Assembly: GCA_039586575.1 (NCBI GenBank)
Contig: JBDHKD010000002.1
Coordinates: 1-64,000, forward strand
Source: G020344215 sp039586575
GTDB lineage: Bacteria > Gemmatimonadota > Gemmatimonadetes > Palauibacterales > KS3-K002
Length of the DNA: 64,000 bases
Reading direction: 5' to 3'
In this document: positions 9,055-17,798 of the stretch, one piece after another
Position numbering within the stretch: the first letter of the stretch is position 1
Layout: each line of letters starts with the position of its first letter
Made by a program: the position numbers and the translations under genes
The notes under the pieces: generated by a model
Database searches by the model: none
What the model saw: the letters and a program-made list of their open reading frames with translations, nothing else
Told to the model about the DNA's origin: nothing

Positions 9055-9552
9055 ATGAGAGGTTGGCGTCTAACGGGATTGCTGCTTCTGCTCTCGGCTC
9101 TGGCTTGTGAACCGGCGGCGCAGAGGGAGGAGCCTGGGATCGACCCAGAGGCGGAGATCCGAGCCGTGAGCGCGGTGGTCGGGCAGTTCGCGCACGCCGT
9201 CAAGAGTGGCGATGTGGAGACCGCATCGCGGCTCGTGGCCCGCGAACCGAAGACCCTGCACTTTGGGATATTCGGGGACCCGATCTTCGGCTGGGAGGAC
9301 GCCCAGCGATTCGTGGCGGAACAGGCCGAGCTCATAGACGAGTTCGAGATCGAGCGGGGTGTTCCGCATATCAAGCTGCACCCGTCGGGCACGATGGCCT
9401 GGGCGACGCAGATCTGGTTGTACAGCGGGAGCGTAGGGGGTCATAGCTTCGATTATCAGGCCCGCTGCACTTGGATCCTGGAGAAGCAGAACGGCGAGTG
9501 GAAGATCATCCACTTCCACATCTCGAATCGCACCGCCGATCTGGGAGGGTGA
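9055..9552 (+). CDS. SnoaL/NTF2-like lipoprotein
   Basis: A 165-residue protein with signal MRGWRLTGLLLLLSALAC (lipobox Cys 18). The mature domain is a SnoaL-type cone: helix AVSAVVGQFAHAVKSGDVETASRLVA, then FGWEDAQRFVAEQAELIDEF, and a C-terminal sheet with YQARCTWILEKQNGEWKIIHFHIS. This final W-K-I-I-H-x-H is diagnostic of SnoaL_3/DUF4440-type folds. The ligand is unknown. It converges with another, double-domain SnoaL-like gene 13 bases downstream. Confidence 0.78.
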   Translation: MRGWRLTGLLLLLSALACEPAAQREEPGIDPEAEIRAVSAVVGQFAHAVKSGDVETASRLVAREPKTLHFGIFGDPIFGWEDAQRFVAEQAELIDEFEIERGVPHIKLHPSGTMAWATQIWLYSGSVGGHSFDYQARCTWILEKQNGEWKIIHFHISNRTADLGG

Positions 9553-9565
9553 CGGTCGACCGATC

Positions 9566-10513
9566 TTACTCCACGAGCTGGGACGGCAGCGGGGTCATCA
9601 CCTCGACTGCGACCCGCCAGCTGCCGCTACCGTTGGGGCCACGACGCCAGGCCCGCACGTAAACGCCGAGTTCCGTCGGCGCGTCCGTGCCAGCCGGTGT
9701 GAACTCGTATTCACCGTACGTATAGCCCAGATCGCCGGAGCCCGACACGTCACCGCCCTGGACGGTCCACCGGTAGGCTCCCGGCCGTTCATCATAGAGC
9801 TCCTGCAAAGCTTCGATCCCGTTCAGCGGCTGCAGTCCGTTCCGCAGCGCGCGGACGTCGGAGGTGACATGCGCGGCGAGCGCCTGGACGGTGCCGGGCG
9901 TGGACGCGGCCCCGGCGAAGGCACGGTCCACTTCTAGCAGGGACCGTCGCTCGACCGTCAGGTCGAGTGCCCGTGCTCTCCAGCTTCGGTCGCGCTCGGG
10001 TGAGTGGAAATCCACCGCCGACTCGGGCGGCGGGTTGAAGATGCCGTGATCGATCACGGCCTTCCAATCTCCGTCCGGCTGCTTTTTCCACACGGTGAAA
10101 TAGTTTCCATAGGCGGTGGCTTCACCAGTGGGATCCTCACGCCATTCCCAAGGGCCGGTTGTGTACCCCAGGTCGCCGGCCGCCGAGATGTCCGCGTACA
10201 CCGGTTCCCAGGACAGCAGTCCGGGTACCGCCGGCTGGGCCTGCAGGAACTGCTGCGCGTTGGTCGCACGTGGGCGAAACAGCACCGCGTCATCGGCCAG
10301 GTGGGTCCGAAACGCCTCGATGGTGCCGTGCTGCGCCGCCGAACGCGCGAAGTCTCGCTCCGCCTCCACCAGCGATCTCAGCACGGCCGGGCTGGCGTCG
10401 TCAGGCTCTTGGTCGTTCCCGGCGCAGGACGCCCCCGCCGCCACGCTGCTCGCCGCGACGAGGGCGATGCCGAGAAAGCGAGAATTGCAAAGATACTTGA
10501 ACACGAGCACCAA
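9566..10513 (-). CDS. Lipoprotein with two DUF4440 (SnoaL-like) domains
   Basis: A 315-residue protein with signal sequence and ASC lipobox near residue 30. Two NTF2-like repeats follow: the first from LRSLVEAERDFARSAAQHGT to WKAVIDHGIFNPPPE (about 45-170), the second from RRSLLEVDRAFAGAASTPGT to WRVAVEVMTPLP (about 190-312). Each has the G-D-L-G-Y-T-x-G strand typical of DUF4440. Start choice is uncertain (TTG 10513, GTG 10510 or GTG 10504 are all in frame). Ligand-binding or catalytic role unknown. Confidence 0.75.
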   Translation of the reverse strand: MVLVFKYLCNSRFLGIALVAASSVAAGASCAGNDQEPDDASPAVLRSLVEAERDFARSAAQHGTIEAFRTHLADDAVLFRPRATNAQQFLQAQPAVPGLLSWEPVYADISAAGDLGYTTGPWEWREDPTGEATAYGNYFTVWKKQPDGDWKAVIDHGIFNPPPESAVDFHSPERDRSWRARALDLTVERRSLLEVDRAFAGAASTPGTVQALAAHVTSDVRALRNGLQPLNGIEALQELYDERPGAYRWTVQGGDVSGSGDLGYTYGEYEFTPAGTDAPTELGVYVRAWRRGPNGSGSWRVAVEVMTPLPSQLVE

Positions 10514-10825
10514 GTTTAGGTCTAGAGCCGGGCCCCGCTACGGCCGGGCGGTGAACCGCGAACCGAGACAGCCAGCTTGCAGGAACGGTCGGACGAACCG
10601 CTGGACGGTGGAGCGGCCCCTTCCAGCCGGCAGAGAGGGGGGCACCCGCTAGGCAGGCGTGGCCTGTGAAGCTGGGCCACTAGTGCCTGTTCTTTCGGCC
10701 AGCAGCCGGTCGACCGAGAGCACGGGAATCTGGCTTCTCCCGGGCCGACTGTATAACGTGGGTGTGTGCCGCCCGGTTCCCGGCGTGGCCGCCCCCACCA
10801 TCTCGGCAACAACACGTCTTTCGAC
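10514..10825 (+). other. Intergenic region, divergent promoters expected
   Basis: About 310 bases between two divergent genes. No plausible gene is seen. TATAAC near 10752-10757 could be a -10 element for the downstream HDAC-family gene, but no good -35 box precedes it. Confidence 0.4.
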
Positions 10826-11752
10826 ATGCCTACTCTTCCTCTCGTCTGGCACGAGGCCTACGAGGCCGACATCGGCGTTCACGTCTTCCCCACCCGTAAG
10901 TACCGCGCCGCCTATGACTTGCTGGTTCAGGCGGGAACGATCAGCCCGTCCGACATCCTGCGACCGGAGCCGGCCAGCGACGAGCAGGTGGCTCTGGTGC
11001 ATACGGAGCAGTACCTGCGCAAGATCAGGGAGAGCGCCTTCTCCTGGCAGGACGTGATGATGTTGGAGGTGCCCTTCTCGCAGGAACTGCGCGAGGCGAT
11101 GTGGCTATGCACGGGTGGTTCGATCCTGACGGGGCGGCTGGCCCTGGAGCACGGGCTGGCCGTCCACCTCGGCGGAGGCTTTCACCACGCTTTCCCCGAT
11201 CACGGTGAAGGGTTCTGCCTGATCAACGATGTGGCGATCGCGGTGCGCGTACTGCGAGCGGAGGGACGGATTGAACGGGCGGCCGTCGTCGATTGTGACC
11301 TGCACCACGGCAACGGCACCGCCGCGGTCTTCGCCGAGGAACCCGAGGTCTTCACCTTCTCGATGCACCAGGAACACAACTACCCGATGTGGAAGCCGCC
11401 CAGCGACCTGGACCTCGGGCTGCCCGACCTCACCAGTGATGCCGAGTACCTGGCCCTGCTCGACAAACACCTGCCGCGGATTCTCGATGAGCACCGACCG
11501 GAGCTGGTCTTCTACCTGGCCGGCGCCGACCCGTACAAGGAGGACCAGCTGGGCGGTCTCGGCCTGACTCTGGAAGGGTTACGTCGCCGCGATGAGTTCG
11601 TGTTGCAGACGGCAGCCGCCGCCGGTGTGCCGCTCGCCGCTACGCTAGCTGGCGGCTATGCCCGCCGCTTCGAGGACACGGTCGAGATCCACTGCCAGAC
11701 GGTGCGTGCTGCCCGGGTTCAGTTCGAGGCGCTGAAGAGTGGCCAGTGGTGA
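10826..11752 (+). CDS. Histone deacetylase superfamily (AcuC/HDAC11-like) deacetylase
   Basis: A 308-residue zinc-dependent deacetylase-fold protein. The conserved blocks appear in order: HLGGGFHHAFPDHGEGFC (tandem His in the charge relay, about 112-130), VVDCDLHHGNGT (zinc-binding Asp and His, about 153-164), AGADPYKEDQLGGLGLT (third zinc ligand, about 232-248) and LAGGYAR near the end with the catalytic-type Gly-Gly-Tyr. Family members deacetylate acetyl-lysine, polyamines or small amides; substrate is not predictable here. The ATG at 10826 opens the fold directly (LPLVWHEAYEADI). The 3' end overlaps a convergent gene by 34 bases. Confidence 0.88.
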   Translation: MPTLPLVWHEAYEADIGVHVFPTRKYRAAYDLLVQAGTISPSDILRPEPASDEQVALVHTEQYLRKIRESAFSWQDVMMLEVPFSQELREAMWLCTGGSILTGRLALEHGLAVHLGGGFHHAFPDHGEGFCLINDVAIAVRVLRAEGRIERAAVVDCDLHHGNGTAAVFAEEPEVFTFSMHQEHNYPMWKPPSDLDLGLPDLTSDAEYLALLDKHLPRILDEHRPELVFYLAGADPYKEDQLGGLGLTLEGLRRRDEFVLQTAAAAGVPLAATLAGGYARRFEDTVEIHCQTVRAARVQFEALKSGQW

Positions 11753-12336
11753 GTCAGGCTCAGCAGTAACCCGAAGTCGTGCGCCTTGCCGACGCCGAAG
11801 AAAAGCTGCGTGCCTTCGTCGAGGTCGAGCCTCGTCGATGTCGCTCCACGCAGCGACGTGATGGCCTCGCTCATCAGCGAACTGACTGAGCGCTGCCGTT
11901 CTTTGCCTTGCTCGAGCTGCCAGGTCAGGGGCAAGAGTGAGGGAAGGGCCAGGCGGCTCTCGGCGCCGGGAAGCCCGGCAGTCGGGGCTGGCTGCGACGC
12001 CACACCGCCGGCGTGGTAGAACGCCAGACTGGCGCCAAGGTCGAAGCCACCCGCGTTTCGCGCCCGCGAAAGCTGGAACGTCGCCTGCAATCCCATACCG
12101 CCGAACCACGACCCGAGGGCCGAGGATAAGGATGTACTCGCCCGCATCACCTCGGCTGTCAGAGGGGCGACCCCAAGCCGAGAGTCCGACTCGCCCAGGC
12201 CGGGCACCAAGCTCGCCCGCAGATGCGTCCCCACGCTCGCGGCCGGAACATCGCGCTCGCTCTGGCCAGAGGCTACCCCGGGCCACAAGTGCAAGAAGAT
12301 GATCGGCGCGAGCGCGATGCAGCACAGGCGCATCAT
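11719..12336 (-). CDS. Secreted hypothetical protein, possible outer-membrane protein
   Basis: A 205-residue protein from the ATG at 12336, which gives a signal peptide (MMRLCCIALAPIIFLHLWPGVASGQ). In-frame ATGs at 12399 and 12483 would bury the signal. The mature part is rich in Ser, Leu and Gly, with alternating patterns (MGLQATFQLSRARNAGGFDLGASLAFYH, FGVGKAHDFGLLLSLTHHW) that suggest beta strands of a small barrel. No family recognised. It converges on the HDAC-like gene. Confidence 0.5.
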   Translation of the reverse strand: MMRLCCIALAPIIFLHLWPGVASGQSERDVPAASVGTHLRASLVPGLGESDSRLGVAPLTAEVMRASTSLSSALGSWFGGMGLQATFQLSRARNAGGFDLGASLAFYHAGGVASQPAPTAGLPGAESRLALPSLLPLTWQLEQGKERQRSVSSLMSEAITSLRGATSTRLDLDEGTQLFFGVGKAHDFGLLLSLTHHWPLFSASN

Positions 12337-12539
12337 CGTGGCTGAGAGTCCCTCACAAGAGGAACGGTTCGGCTTGGTTCGCAAATTGATTCCCGTCATA
12401 GCATCAAAATAACTAAAACCATTCCTGCCTGATACACAAGGCCGCCCTGCGAGTTCCCGGGCGGGTGTAGGCGGCTCCGCCATTGCATTATTGTGAATCG
12501 CGCTTACTGATTACTCTGATCACGGATCACCGGCCACGG

Positions 12540-12622
12540 GCACGACAGGGGTGCTGGGGAGTCACCCGGCTGAGATCACACCCTGGAACCTGATCCGGGT
12601 AATGCCGGCGCAGGGAGTCAGC
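12540..12622 (+). promoter_or_regulatory. TPP riboswitch (THI element)
   Basis: The thi-box core is clear: GGGGTGC, then GGCTGAGATCACACCC, CCTGGAACCTGATC and CGGGTAATGCCGGCGCAGGGA. These cover the P2/P3 CUGAGA bulge and the P4/P5 helices that bind thiamin pyrophosphate. It sits about 65 bases upstream of the first TenA gene, on the same strand. By family knowledge TPP binding lowers expression of the downstream genes, by translation or termination control. The expression-platform hairpin was not resolved by eye. Confidence 0.92.
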
Positions 12623-12687
12623 CAACCCCTCCGTCCCTTCCTGCCATTCGCTCGCAGCGCAGTGTCTGCTGAGTAGGGGGAATCGTC

Positions 12688-13353
12688 ATGAGTTTCTGTG
12701 CGGAAAAACTCGCCCGGGTGCGTCCGGTTTGGGACCGGATCCTAAGTCACCGCTTTCTGGAGGAGACGCGGGACGGGACCGTCGCCCACGAGACTTTCGC
12801 GACGTGGATGCGGCAGGACTATCTGTTCGTCGAAGCGGCGATCCCGTTCATCGCGGCGCTCATGCCGAGAGCACCGCTGGAGCATCGGCAGGCGCTGGGC
12901 CAGGCGCTGCCGGTGCTCGAGACCGAGTTGGGTCTGTTCCGTGAGCGGGCGGGGAAGGCGGGCGTCGACCTGGAGAACGTCCGACCCTCCTTCGTCAACC
13001 ATGCTTATGTTCAATTCCTGCTGGCGAGCGCGTACACGAAGTCATACGCGGGAGCTTTCACCGTGCTCTACGTGGCGGAGAAGGCTTACTACGACTCGTG
13101 GATGGTCGTCAGGCAGGGGATCGACGAAGGGTCGATCTGGTATCCGTTCGTCGAGAACTGGACCAGCGATGCGTTCAAGGCGTGGGTCGATTTCCTGCAG
13201 ACGAACCTGGACTCACTAGCCGAGGAGGCGGGCCCGGCCGAGCGGTCCGAGATGGCCGAGCTGTTCGAGCTCACCGCCAAGTACGAGCTCGCCTTCTGGG
13301 AGATGGCGGCGACCGGCCAGGGCTGGCCCTGTATGGACGAGGAGGTGGCCTGA
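12688..13353 (+). CDS. tenA: TenA-family thiamin salvage protein lacking the LPC cysteine (TenA_E-like)
   Basis: A 221-residue helical TenA/thiaminase-2 protein. Family landmarks: TWMRQDYLFVEAAIPFIAAL (substrate-site Asp, about 39-58), YAGAFTVLYVAEKAYYDSW (about 116-134) and YELAFWEMAATGQGWP (conserved Glu, about 199-214). The position of the usual catalytic Cys (LPCxW motif) has no Cys, placing it with the TenA_E group, which in characterised cases hydrolyses amino-HMP or its formyl form. Regulated by the upstream TPP riboswitch and overlapping the next tenA (TGATG). Substrate is inferred. Confidence 0.85.
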   Translation: MSFCAEKLARVRPVWDRILSHRFLEETRDGTVAHETFATWMRQDYLFVEAAIPFIAALMPRAPLEHRQALGQALPVLETELGLFRERAGKAGVDLENVRPSFVNHAYVQFLLASAYTKSYAGAFTVLYVAEKAYYDSWMVVRQGIDEGSIWYPFVENWTSDAFKAWVDFLQTNLDSLAEEAGPAERSEMAELFELTAKYELAFWEMAATGQGWPCMDEEVA

Positions 13354-14018
13354 TGGCGTTCACCGAGGAGCTACAGGCGGCGGCGAAGTCGATCTGGGAC
13401 GCCCAGCTCGAGCACCCCTACGTGCGGGGGATCGGGGACGGCTCGCTCGACGAAGAGCTGTTCAAGAACTGGGTGCTCCAGGACTACCGCTACCTCAAGG
13501 AGTTCGCGCGGATCTTCGCCTGGGCGGTGGCGAAATCCGACCGGCTGGACTCGATGGGCTGGTATGCGGCGGTGCTCAACCTGACGCTCAACACCGAGAT
13601 GGAGCTACACCGGCAGTACGCCGCCCGCTTCGCTCTCACGCCGGACGACCTGGAAGCGACCCCCATGTGGCCGACCACCCGGGCCTACACCGATTTCCTG
13701 GTGCGCACGGCGGCGGACGGCGACATGGCGGATCTGATAGCGGCGCTCTTGCCCTGCGCCTGGGGCTACGTCTACGTGGCGCAGCGCCTGGCCAAGGACG
13801 CGCTGCCCGCGGACCAGCGATACGCCGATTGGATCGCCCAGTACGCGTCCGACGAGTTCGCCCAGGCGGCCGAGTGGCTGAAGGACGAGATGAACCGGCT
13901 GGCTGAGGGCGCGACAGCGGAGAAACGCCAACGGCTCAAAGAGACCTTTGTGCTCTCCAGTCGTTACGAGTGGGCGTTCTGGGAGATGTGCTGGAAGGGC
14001 GAGGCGTGGCCGGTGTAG
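13353..14018 (+). CDS. tenA: TenA-family aminopyrimidine aminohydrolase (TenA_C-like)
   Basis: A 221-residue paralogue of the preceding gene. It has NWVLQDYRYLKEFARIFAWA (active-site Asp), LLPCAWGYVYVAQRL (catalytic Cys at about 134 in the LPCxWxY motif) and YEWAFWEMCWKGEAWP near the end. TenA_C enzymes convert aminomethyl-HMP-type thiamin breakdown products into HMP for thiamin synthesis. The ATG overlaps the stop of the upstream gene by one base (TGATG), suggesting translational coupling and a shared riboswitch. Cytoplasmic, probably tetrameric by family. Confidence 0.9.
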   Translation: MAFTEELQAAAKSIWDAQLEHPYVRGIGDGSLDEELFKNWVLQDYRYLKEFARIFAWAVAKSDRLDSMGWYAAVLNLTLNTEMELHRQYAARFALTPDDLEATPMWPTTRAYTDFLVRTAADGDMADLIAALLPCAWGYVYVAQRLAKDALPADQRYADWIAQYASDEFAQAAEWLKDEMNRLAEGATAEKRQRLKETFVLSSRYEWAFWEMCWKGEAWPV

Positions 14019-14282
14019 CGGTGGCGCCGGGCGGGGCGGCGGTAACGAGCGTGGAAGGGTCCCAGAACCGCCGCGTGGAACAATCGTCCCAGACCCGCCG
14101 GCCGCGAGCGCTGCCTGGCGGCAGTCGGCCCCGTTAAGACTGGCGGCACCACCGACTCTGGAGCTGTGCGGACGAGGAGTGGTTCGCTCCGCTGACGTCG
14201 TCGCTTCGGGCCCCTGGCCCGTAGCCTTCAAGTAAGCAGGGCGGCGTTAGAAGGGCGTCAAAAACTCGGGCCGTAGCGTTAT

Positions 14283-15233
14283 TCACACCGCGAGCGCCTG
14301 CCAGGCGGCTTCGGCGATGGCGGCATCCTGGGCTCCCACCCCCGTCAGGTCGCAGACGATCAGTTCTTTGCCCTGACGTCCCGGTCTGGCGCCGATCAGC
14401 ACTTCGCCGAGCTCGGCATGTACCGACTCGGGTGCCAGGACACCCTCTTCCACGGCGTGGTGCAGCTCGCCGAGCGCCAGGCACTGGCTCAGCCGGTCGA
14501 CGATGATCTTGTCGGCTCGGGTCAGCGCTCCCGTCGGCAACTCCCGCTTGTCGGGTCCGTCGGAGCCGACCGCGATCACCGTGGCGTGTGGGGCCAGGGC
14601 CTCGCCGCTGATGAGCGGAACGCGACTCGGGGTGGCTGTGATGAGCAGGTCGGCCCCCCGCACCGCCTCATCCGGGCCAGGTGCCGTACTGAAGGGAACA
14701 CCGAGCTCCGCTTCCATCTCGGCACAGTAACGGGAGAGTCGGTCGGCGTGCGGGCTCCAGGCTATAGTCCGTTCCCAGCGCCGCACCTGTGCCAGCGCCC
14801 GCAGCTGGAAGCGTGCCTGAGTCCCGCTGCCCAGCATGGCGACCGTACCAACCGACTCAGGCGCCAGCAGGCGCGCGGCCAGCGCGCCGGCGGCCGCCGT
14901 TCGCAGGTCGGTCAGGTAGCCGTTGTCTGCCAGAAGAGCGGTCGGGAAACCGGTGGCGGCATCGAACACGAGGATCAGTCCGGAGCCGGACGGTAGCCCG
15001 CGCTCGACGTTGCGATAGAAGCCGCTGGCGATCTTGACGGCGAACACCGGTGCGCCTCTCAGGTAGGCCGACTTCACGTGGACTTCGCCGTCGGCTTCGG
15101 GAACCGCGAGACCCACCGGGGGCGGCAGCTCCACGGCGCCTTCCGCCAGAGCCCGAAAAGCCTTCTCGGCGGCGGCCAGCGCCTCGGGCTCCTTGACAGC
15201 CGCGCGGATGTCGGTTTCCTCGATGACACGCAT
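14283..15233 (-). CDS. Ornithine cyclodeaminase / mu-crystallin family protein
   Basis: A 316-residue NAD(P)-binding protein. The N-terminal dimerisation domain contains VKIASGFYRN (catalytic-type Lys, about 66-75), then DNGYLTDLRTAAAGALAARLLA. The Rossmann domain starts at VAMLGSGTQARFQLRAL (about 131-147), followed by DLLITATPSRVPLIS and VIAVGSDGPDKRELP, where the Asp pair matches the family. Members include ornithine cyclodeaminases, ketimine reductases and ectoine-degradation EutC; no neighbour decides between them. Only 14 bases separate it from the GNAT gene upstream, suggesting co-transcription. Confidence 0.85.
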   Translation of the reverse strand: MRVIEETDIRAAVKEPEALAAAEKAFRALAEGAVELPPPVGLAVPEADGEVHVKSAYLRGAPVFAVKIASGFYRNVERGLPSGSGLILVFDAATGFPTALLADNGYLTDLRTAAAGALAARLLAPESVGTVAMLGSGTQARFQLRALAQVRRWERTIAWSPHADRLSRYCAEMEAELGVPFSTAPGPDEAVRGADLLITATPSRVPLISGEALAPHATVIAVGSDGPDKRELPTGALTRADKIIVDRLSQCLALGELHHAVEEGVLAPESVHAELGEVLIGARPGRQGKELIVCDLTGVGAQDAAIAEAAWQALAV

Positions 15234-15247
15234 CGCTCGGTCCTCGC

Positions 15248-15847
15248 CTAGCGTCGACGCCTCAGGTAACAGCGCATGATCGGCCGGGTGCCCGAGCGGC
15301 GCGCCACCTCCTCGAAACCCGCTTCGCGAAACGCCGATGCCGTGCCCGTCCAGACAAAAGCGTCCGCCGTGTGTCCCTTCTTCGGCTCGACTGGATACCC
15401 CTCGACGATCCGCGCACCCCGTGCCCGGGCATGCTTGACCGCCGCCTCGAGCAGCCGGCTCGAGATCCCTTCACGGCGATGTGGCTTGGCCACGAAGAGA
15501 CAGACGACTGACCAGACCTGCTCGTCATCGACCGGCTTCAGGATTCGTGACGTGTCCAGCCGGGGAAAGGCCTCGCGCGGCTGGACCGCGCACCAGCCGA
15601 CCGGCTCGTCATCCAAGTAAGCCAAGAGGCCTGGCTCGGCACCCGAGTCCACGATTCGCTTGAACGCCCGCCGGTTCTTCTCGCCCTTCCGCTGCTCGAA
15701 CTCCGAATGACGCAGCCGCCACCACATGCACCAGCACCCCCCACAAGCGCCACGCATCCCAAACAGCTGCTTCAAGTCAGCCCAACGCTCGGGCGTGAGC
15801 GACTCGAACCTCAGCGTCGTTCTTTCGTCTGGTCTCCGGCGTGGCAT
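15248..15847 (-). CDS. GNAT-family N-acetyltransferase
   Basis: A 199-residue acetyltransferase-fold protein. The Cys/Trp-rich block GACGGCWCMWWRL (about 33-45) is typical of one GNAT subfamily, followed by GLLAYLDDEPVGWCAVQPRE (beta 2-4), WSVVCLFVAKPHRREGISSRLLEAAVKHA (motif A, with R-R-E-G-I-S in place of the usual Q/R-x-x-G-x-G/A) and a C-terminal VEGYPVEP. The ATG at 15847 is chosen for its RBS (GAGGAGACAGGG); a longer start at 15895 is possible. Substrate unknown. Confidence 0.82.
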   Translation of the reverse strand: MPRRRPDERTTLRFESLTPERWADLKQLFGMRGACGGCWCMWWRLRHSEFEQRKGEKNRRAFKRIVDSGAEPGLLAYLDDEPVGWCAVQPREAFPRLDTSRILKPVDDEQVWSVVCLFVAKPHRREGISSRLLEAAVKHARARGARIVEGYPVEPKKGHTADAFVWTGTASAFREAGFEEVARRSGTRPIMRCYLRRRR

Positions 15848-16042
15848 CCCTGTCTCCTCGCGGAGCATGTACGGTCGTGGCGGTCGCTCGAACAAGAGTG
15901 CCTTCTTGGGGCCGCCCTAGCAAGCGGATGCTGTCCTCCCTGCCGGGAAGGCCTAGTTCTAGACGCGAGCCGCTCGAGGCCGCATCTTGACGCCGGCCTC
16001 ACCCAACAGAAGGCGACGCCCCACCCGCAACCGCACGGAGCG

Positions 16043-17719
16043 ATGACGAACGCACAGCAAACATCGGGAACCTTCAAGCCGTCGGACTACCAGCCGCCGT
16101 TGCCCCTGGATCGCCTCGTGCTCGAGGTCGCGCCCGACGAAGAGGCGGTCCCTATGGACGTCCTCTTTGTAGGCGGTGGCCCGGCCGGGCTCGCTGGGGC
16201 CATCGAGCTGGCCCGTCTCGTCGCCCAGGACAACGAGAGCGGCGGCGGCTTGGGCGAGCTGGAGATCGGCGTGTTGGAGAAGGCCGGATCGCTCGGCGAG
16301 CACTGCATGTCGGGCGCCATAGTGAACCCGGGCCCCTTTCGCGAGCTCTTTCCCGATGTGTCTGACGCCGAGTTGCCCTTTCGCCGGCCGGCGCCCAGGG
16401 ATCGTGTCTACATGCTCTCGGAGAGAGGCAAGGCCCGCATCCCCACACCGCCCACCATGCATAACAAGGGGAACTACGTAGCGTCGATCTGCGAGATCGT
16501 GCGCTGGATGGGCGAGCGGGCCGAGGCCGCCGGGGTCAACGTCTTCACCGGCTTTCCGGCCGAAGCGCTGCTCGTGGAGGGCGAGCGCGTCGTTGGGGTG
16601 CGCACGACAGCGACCGGGCTCGACCGGGAGGGCCAACCGGGCAGCGGGTACATGCCGCCCACCGACGTCACGGCCCGGGTCACGGTTCTGAGCGAGGGAA
16701 CCCGGGGGACCCTGGGCCAGGCGTTCATGAGCTGGCAGGCGGTGAGAGCCCCCAACCCGCAGATCTACGCTCTGGGAGTCAAGGAGCTGTGGCAGGTGAA
16801 GCAGCCGCTCGATCAAGTGATTCATACCATGGGCTGGCCGCTCCCCAGGGATGTCTTCGGCGGCAGCTGGCTGTATCCGATGGCCGATGACCTGATCTCG
16901 ATCGGCCTGGTCGTCGGCCTCGACTACCGCCAGCACTCGCTCGATGCGCATGTGCTGCTTCAGATCCTAAAGGGCCACCCGCTCGTCGCACGGTACCTGG
17001 ACGGTGGTGAGCTATTGGAGTGGGGTGCCAAGACGATACCGGAGGGCGGCTACTATTCGATACCGGAACGCCTGCATGGCGACGGCCTGCTCATCGCCGG
17101 CGATGCGGCCGGGCTCGTCGATGTCCCGTCCCTCAAGGGGATCCACTACGCGGTCCAGTCGGGAATCTTCGCCGCTCGCGCCATCTTTGAGGCACTGAAG
17201 CGAGACGACACATCGGCGGCTGGCCTGGCCGGTTATGACGCCCTGGTCCGTGACAGCTACATCGGCAAAGACCTCTACGCGACCCGCAACATGCGTCTCG
17301 CGTTCAAGTCCGGCTTGTTTGGCGGCAGTCTGAAAGCGGCGCTGATGACCGCGACTAAGGGCGTCTTGTTCGGCGGTCGGATGAGCGTTCTGGCAGACGC
17401 CGATGAGCCGCGCGAGGTAACGCGGGCCGCCCAATTCACGCCTGACGGCGAGCGCACGCTGAGCAAACTGGACGCCGTATTCCGCGCCGGCAACGCCACG
17501 CGTGACGACATACCGAGCCACCTGATCGTCGGCGCCGAAATCCCACCGGATGTGGCGGACCTCTATGTGCACATGTGCCCGGCCGGCGTTTACGAGCGGG
17601 ATGGCGACCGGCTCGTCGTCAATGCGCCCAACTGCATCGACTGCAAGGCGACGGATGTCATCGGGCCCCGCTGGACGCCGCGCGAGGGTGGGAGCGGTCC
17701 CAGCTACAAGCGGATGTAG
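16043..17719 (+). CDS. Electron-transfer flavoprotein:ubiquinone oxidoreductase-like
   Basis: A 558-residue membrane-associated flavoprotein expected to pass electrons from ETF to quinone. FAD site: DVLFVGGGPAGLAGAIELAR (about 39-58). Quinone/FAD region: GYYSIPERLHGDGLLIAGDAAGLVDVPSLKG (about 336-366), typical of ETF-QO. The C-terminal ferredoxin-like part has CPAGVYE (about 511-517) and NCIDCKATD (about 530-538). Canonical enzymes have C-x2-C-x2-C here; the third Cys (K-T-C) is replaced (K-A-T), leaving three cluster ligands. No etfAB genes are adjacent. The ATG at 16043 fits the family's N-terminus. Confidence 0.85.
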   Translation: MTNAQQTSGTFKPSDYQPPLPLDRLVLEVAPDEEAVPMDVLFVGGGPAGLAGAIELARLVAQDNESGGGLGELEIGVLEKAGSLGEHCMSGAIVNPGPFRELFPDVSDAELPFRRPAPRDRVYMLSERGKARIPTPPTMHNKGNYVASICEIVRWMGERAEAAGVNVFTGFPAEALLVEGERVVGVRTTATGLDREGQPGSGYMPPTDVTARVTVLSEGTRGTLGQAFMSWQAVRAPNPQIYALGVKELWQVKQPLDQVIHTMGWPLPRDVFGGSWLYPMADDLISIGLVVGLDYRQHSLDAHVLLQILKGHPLVARYLDGGELLEWGAKTIPEGGYYSIPERLHGDGLLIAGDAAGLVDVPSLKGIHYAVQSGIFAARAIFEALKRDDTSAAGLAGYDALVRDSYIGKDLYATRNMRLAFKSGLFGGSLKAALMTATKGVLFGGRMSVLADADEPREVTRAAQFTPDGERTLSKLDAVFRAGNATRDDIPSHLIVGAEIPPDVADLYVHMCPAGVYERDGDRLVVNAPNCIDCKATDVIGPRWTPREGGSGPSYKRM

Positions 17720-17798
17720 CTAATTCGACTCCGCAGGAATAAGTTCCGGGCCCTCGTCCGCAGAGTCCTCGACTCGAACCGATCCTGTGGAGGTCACC

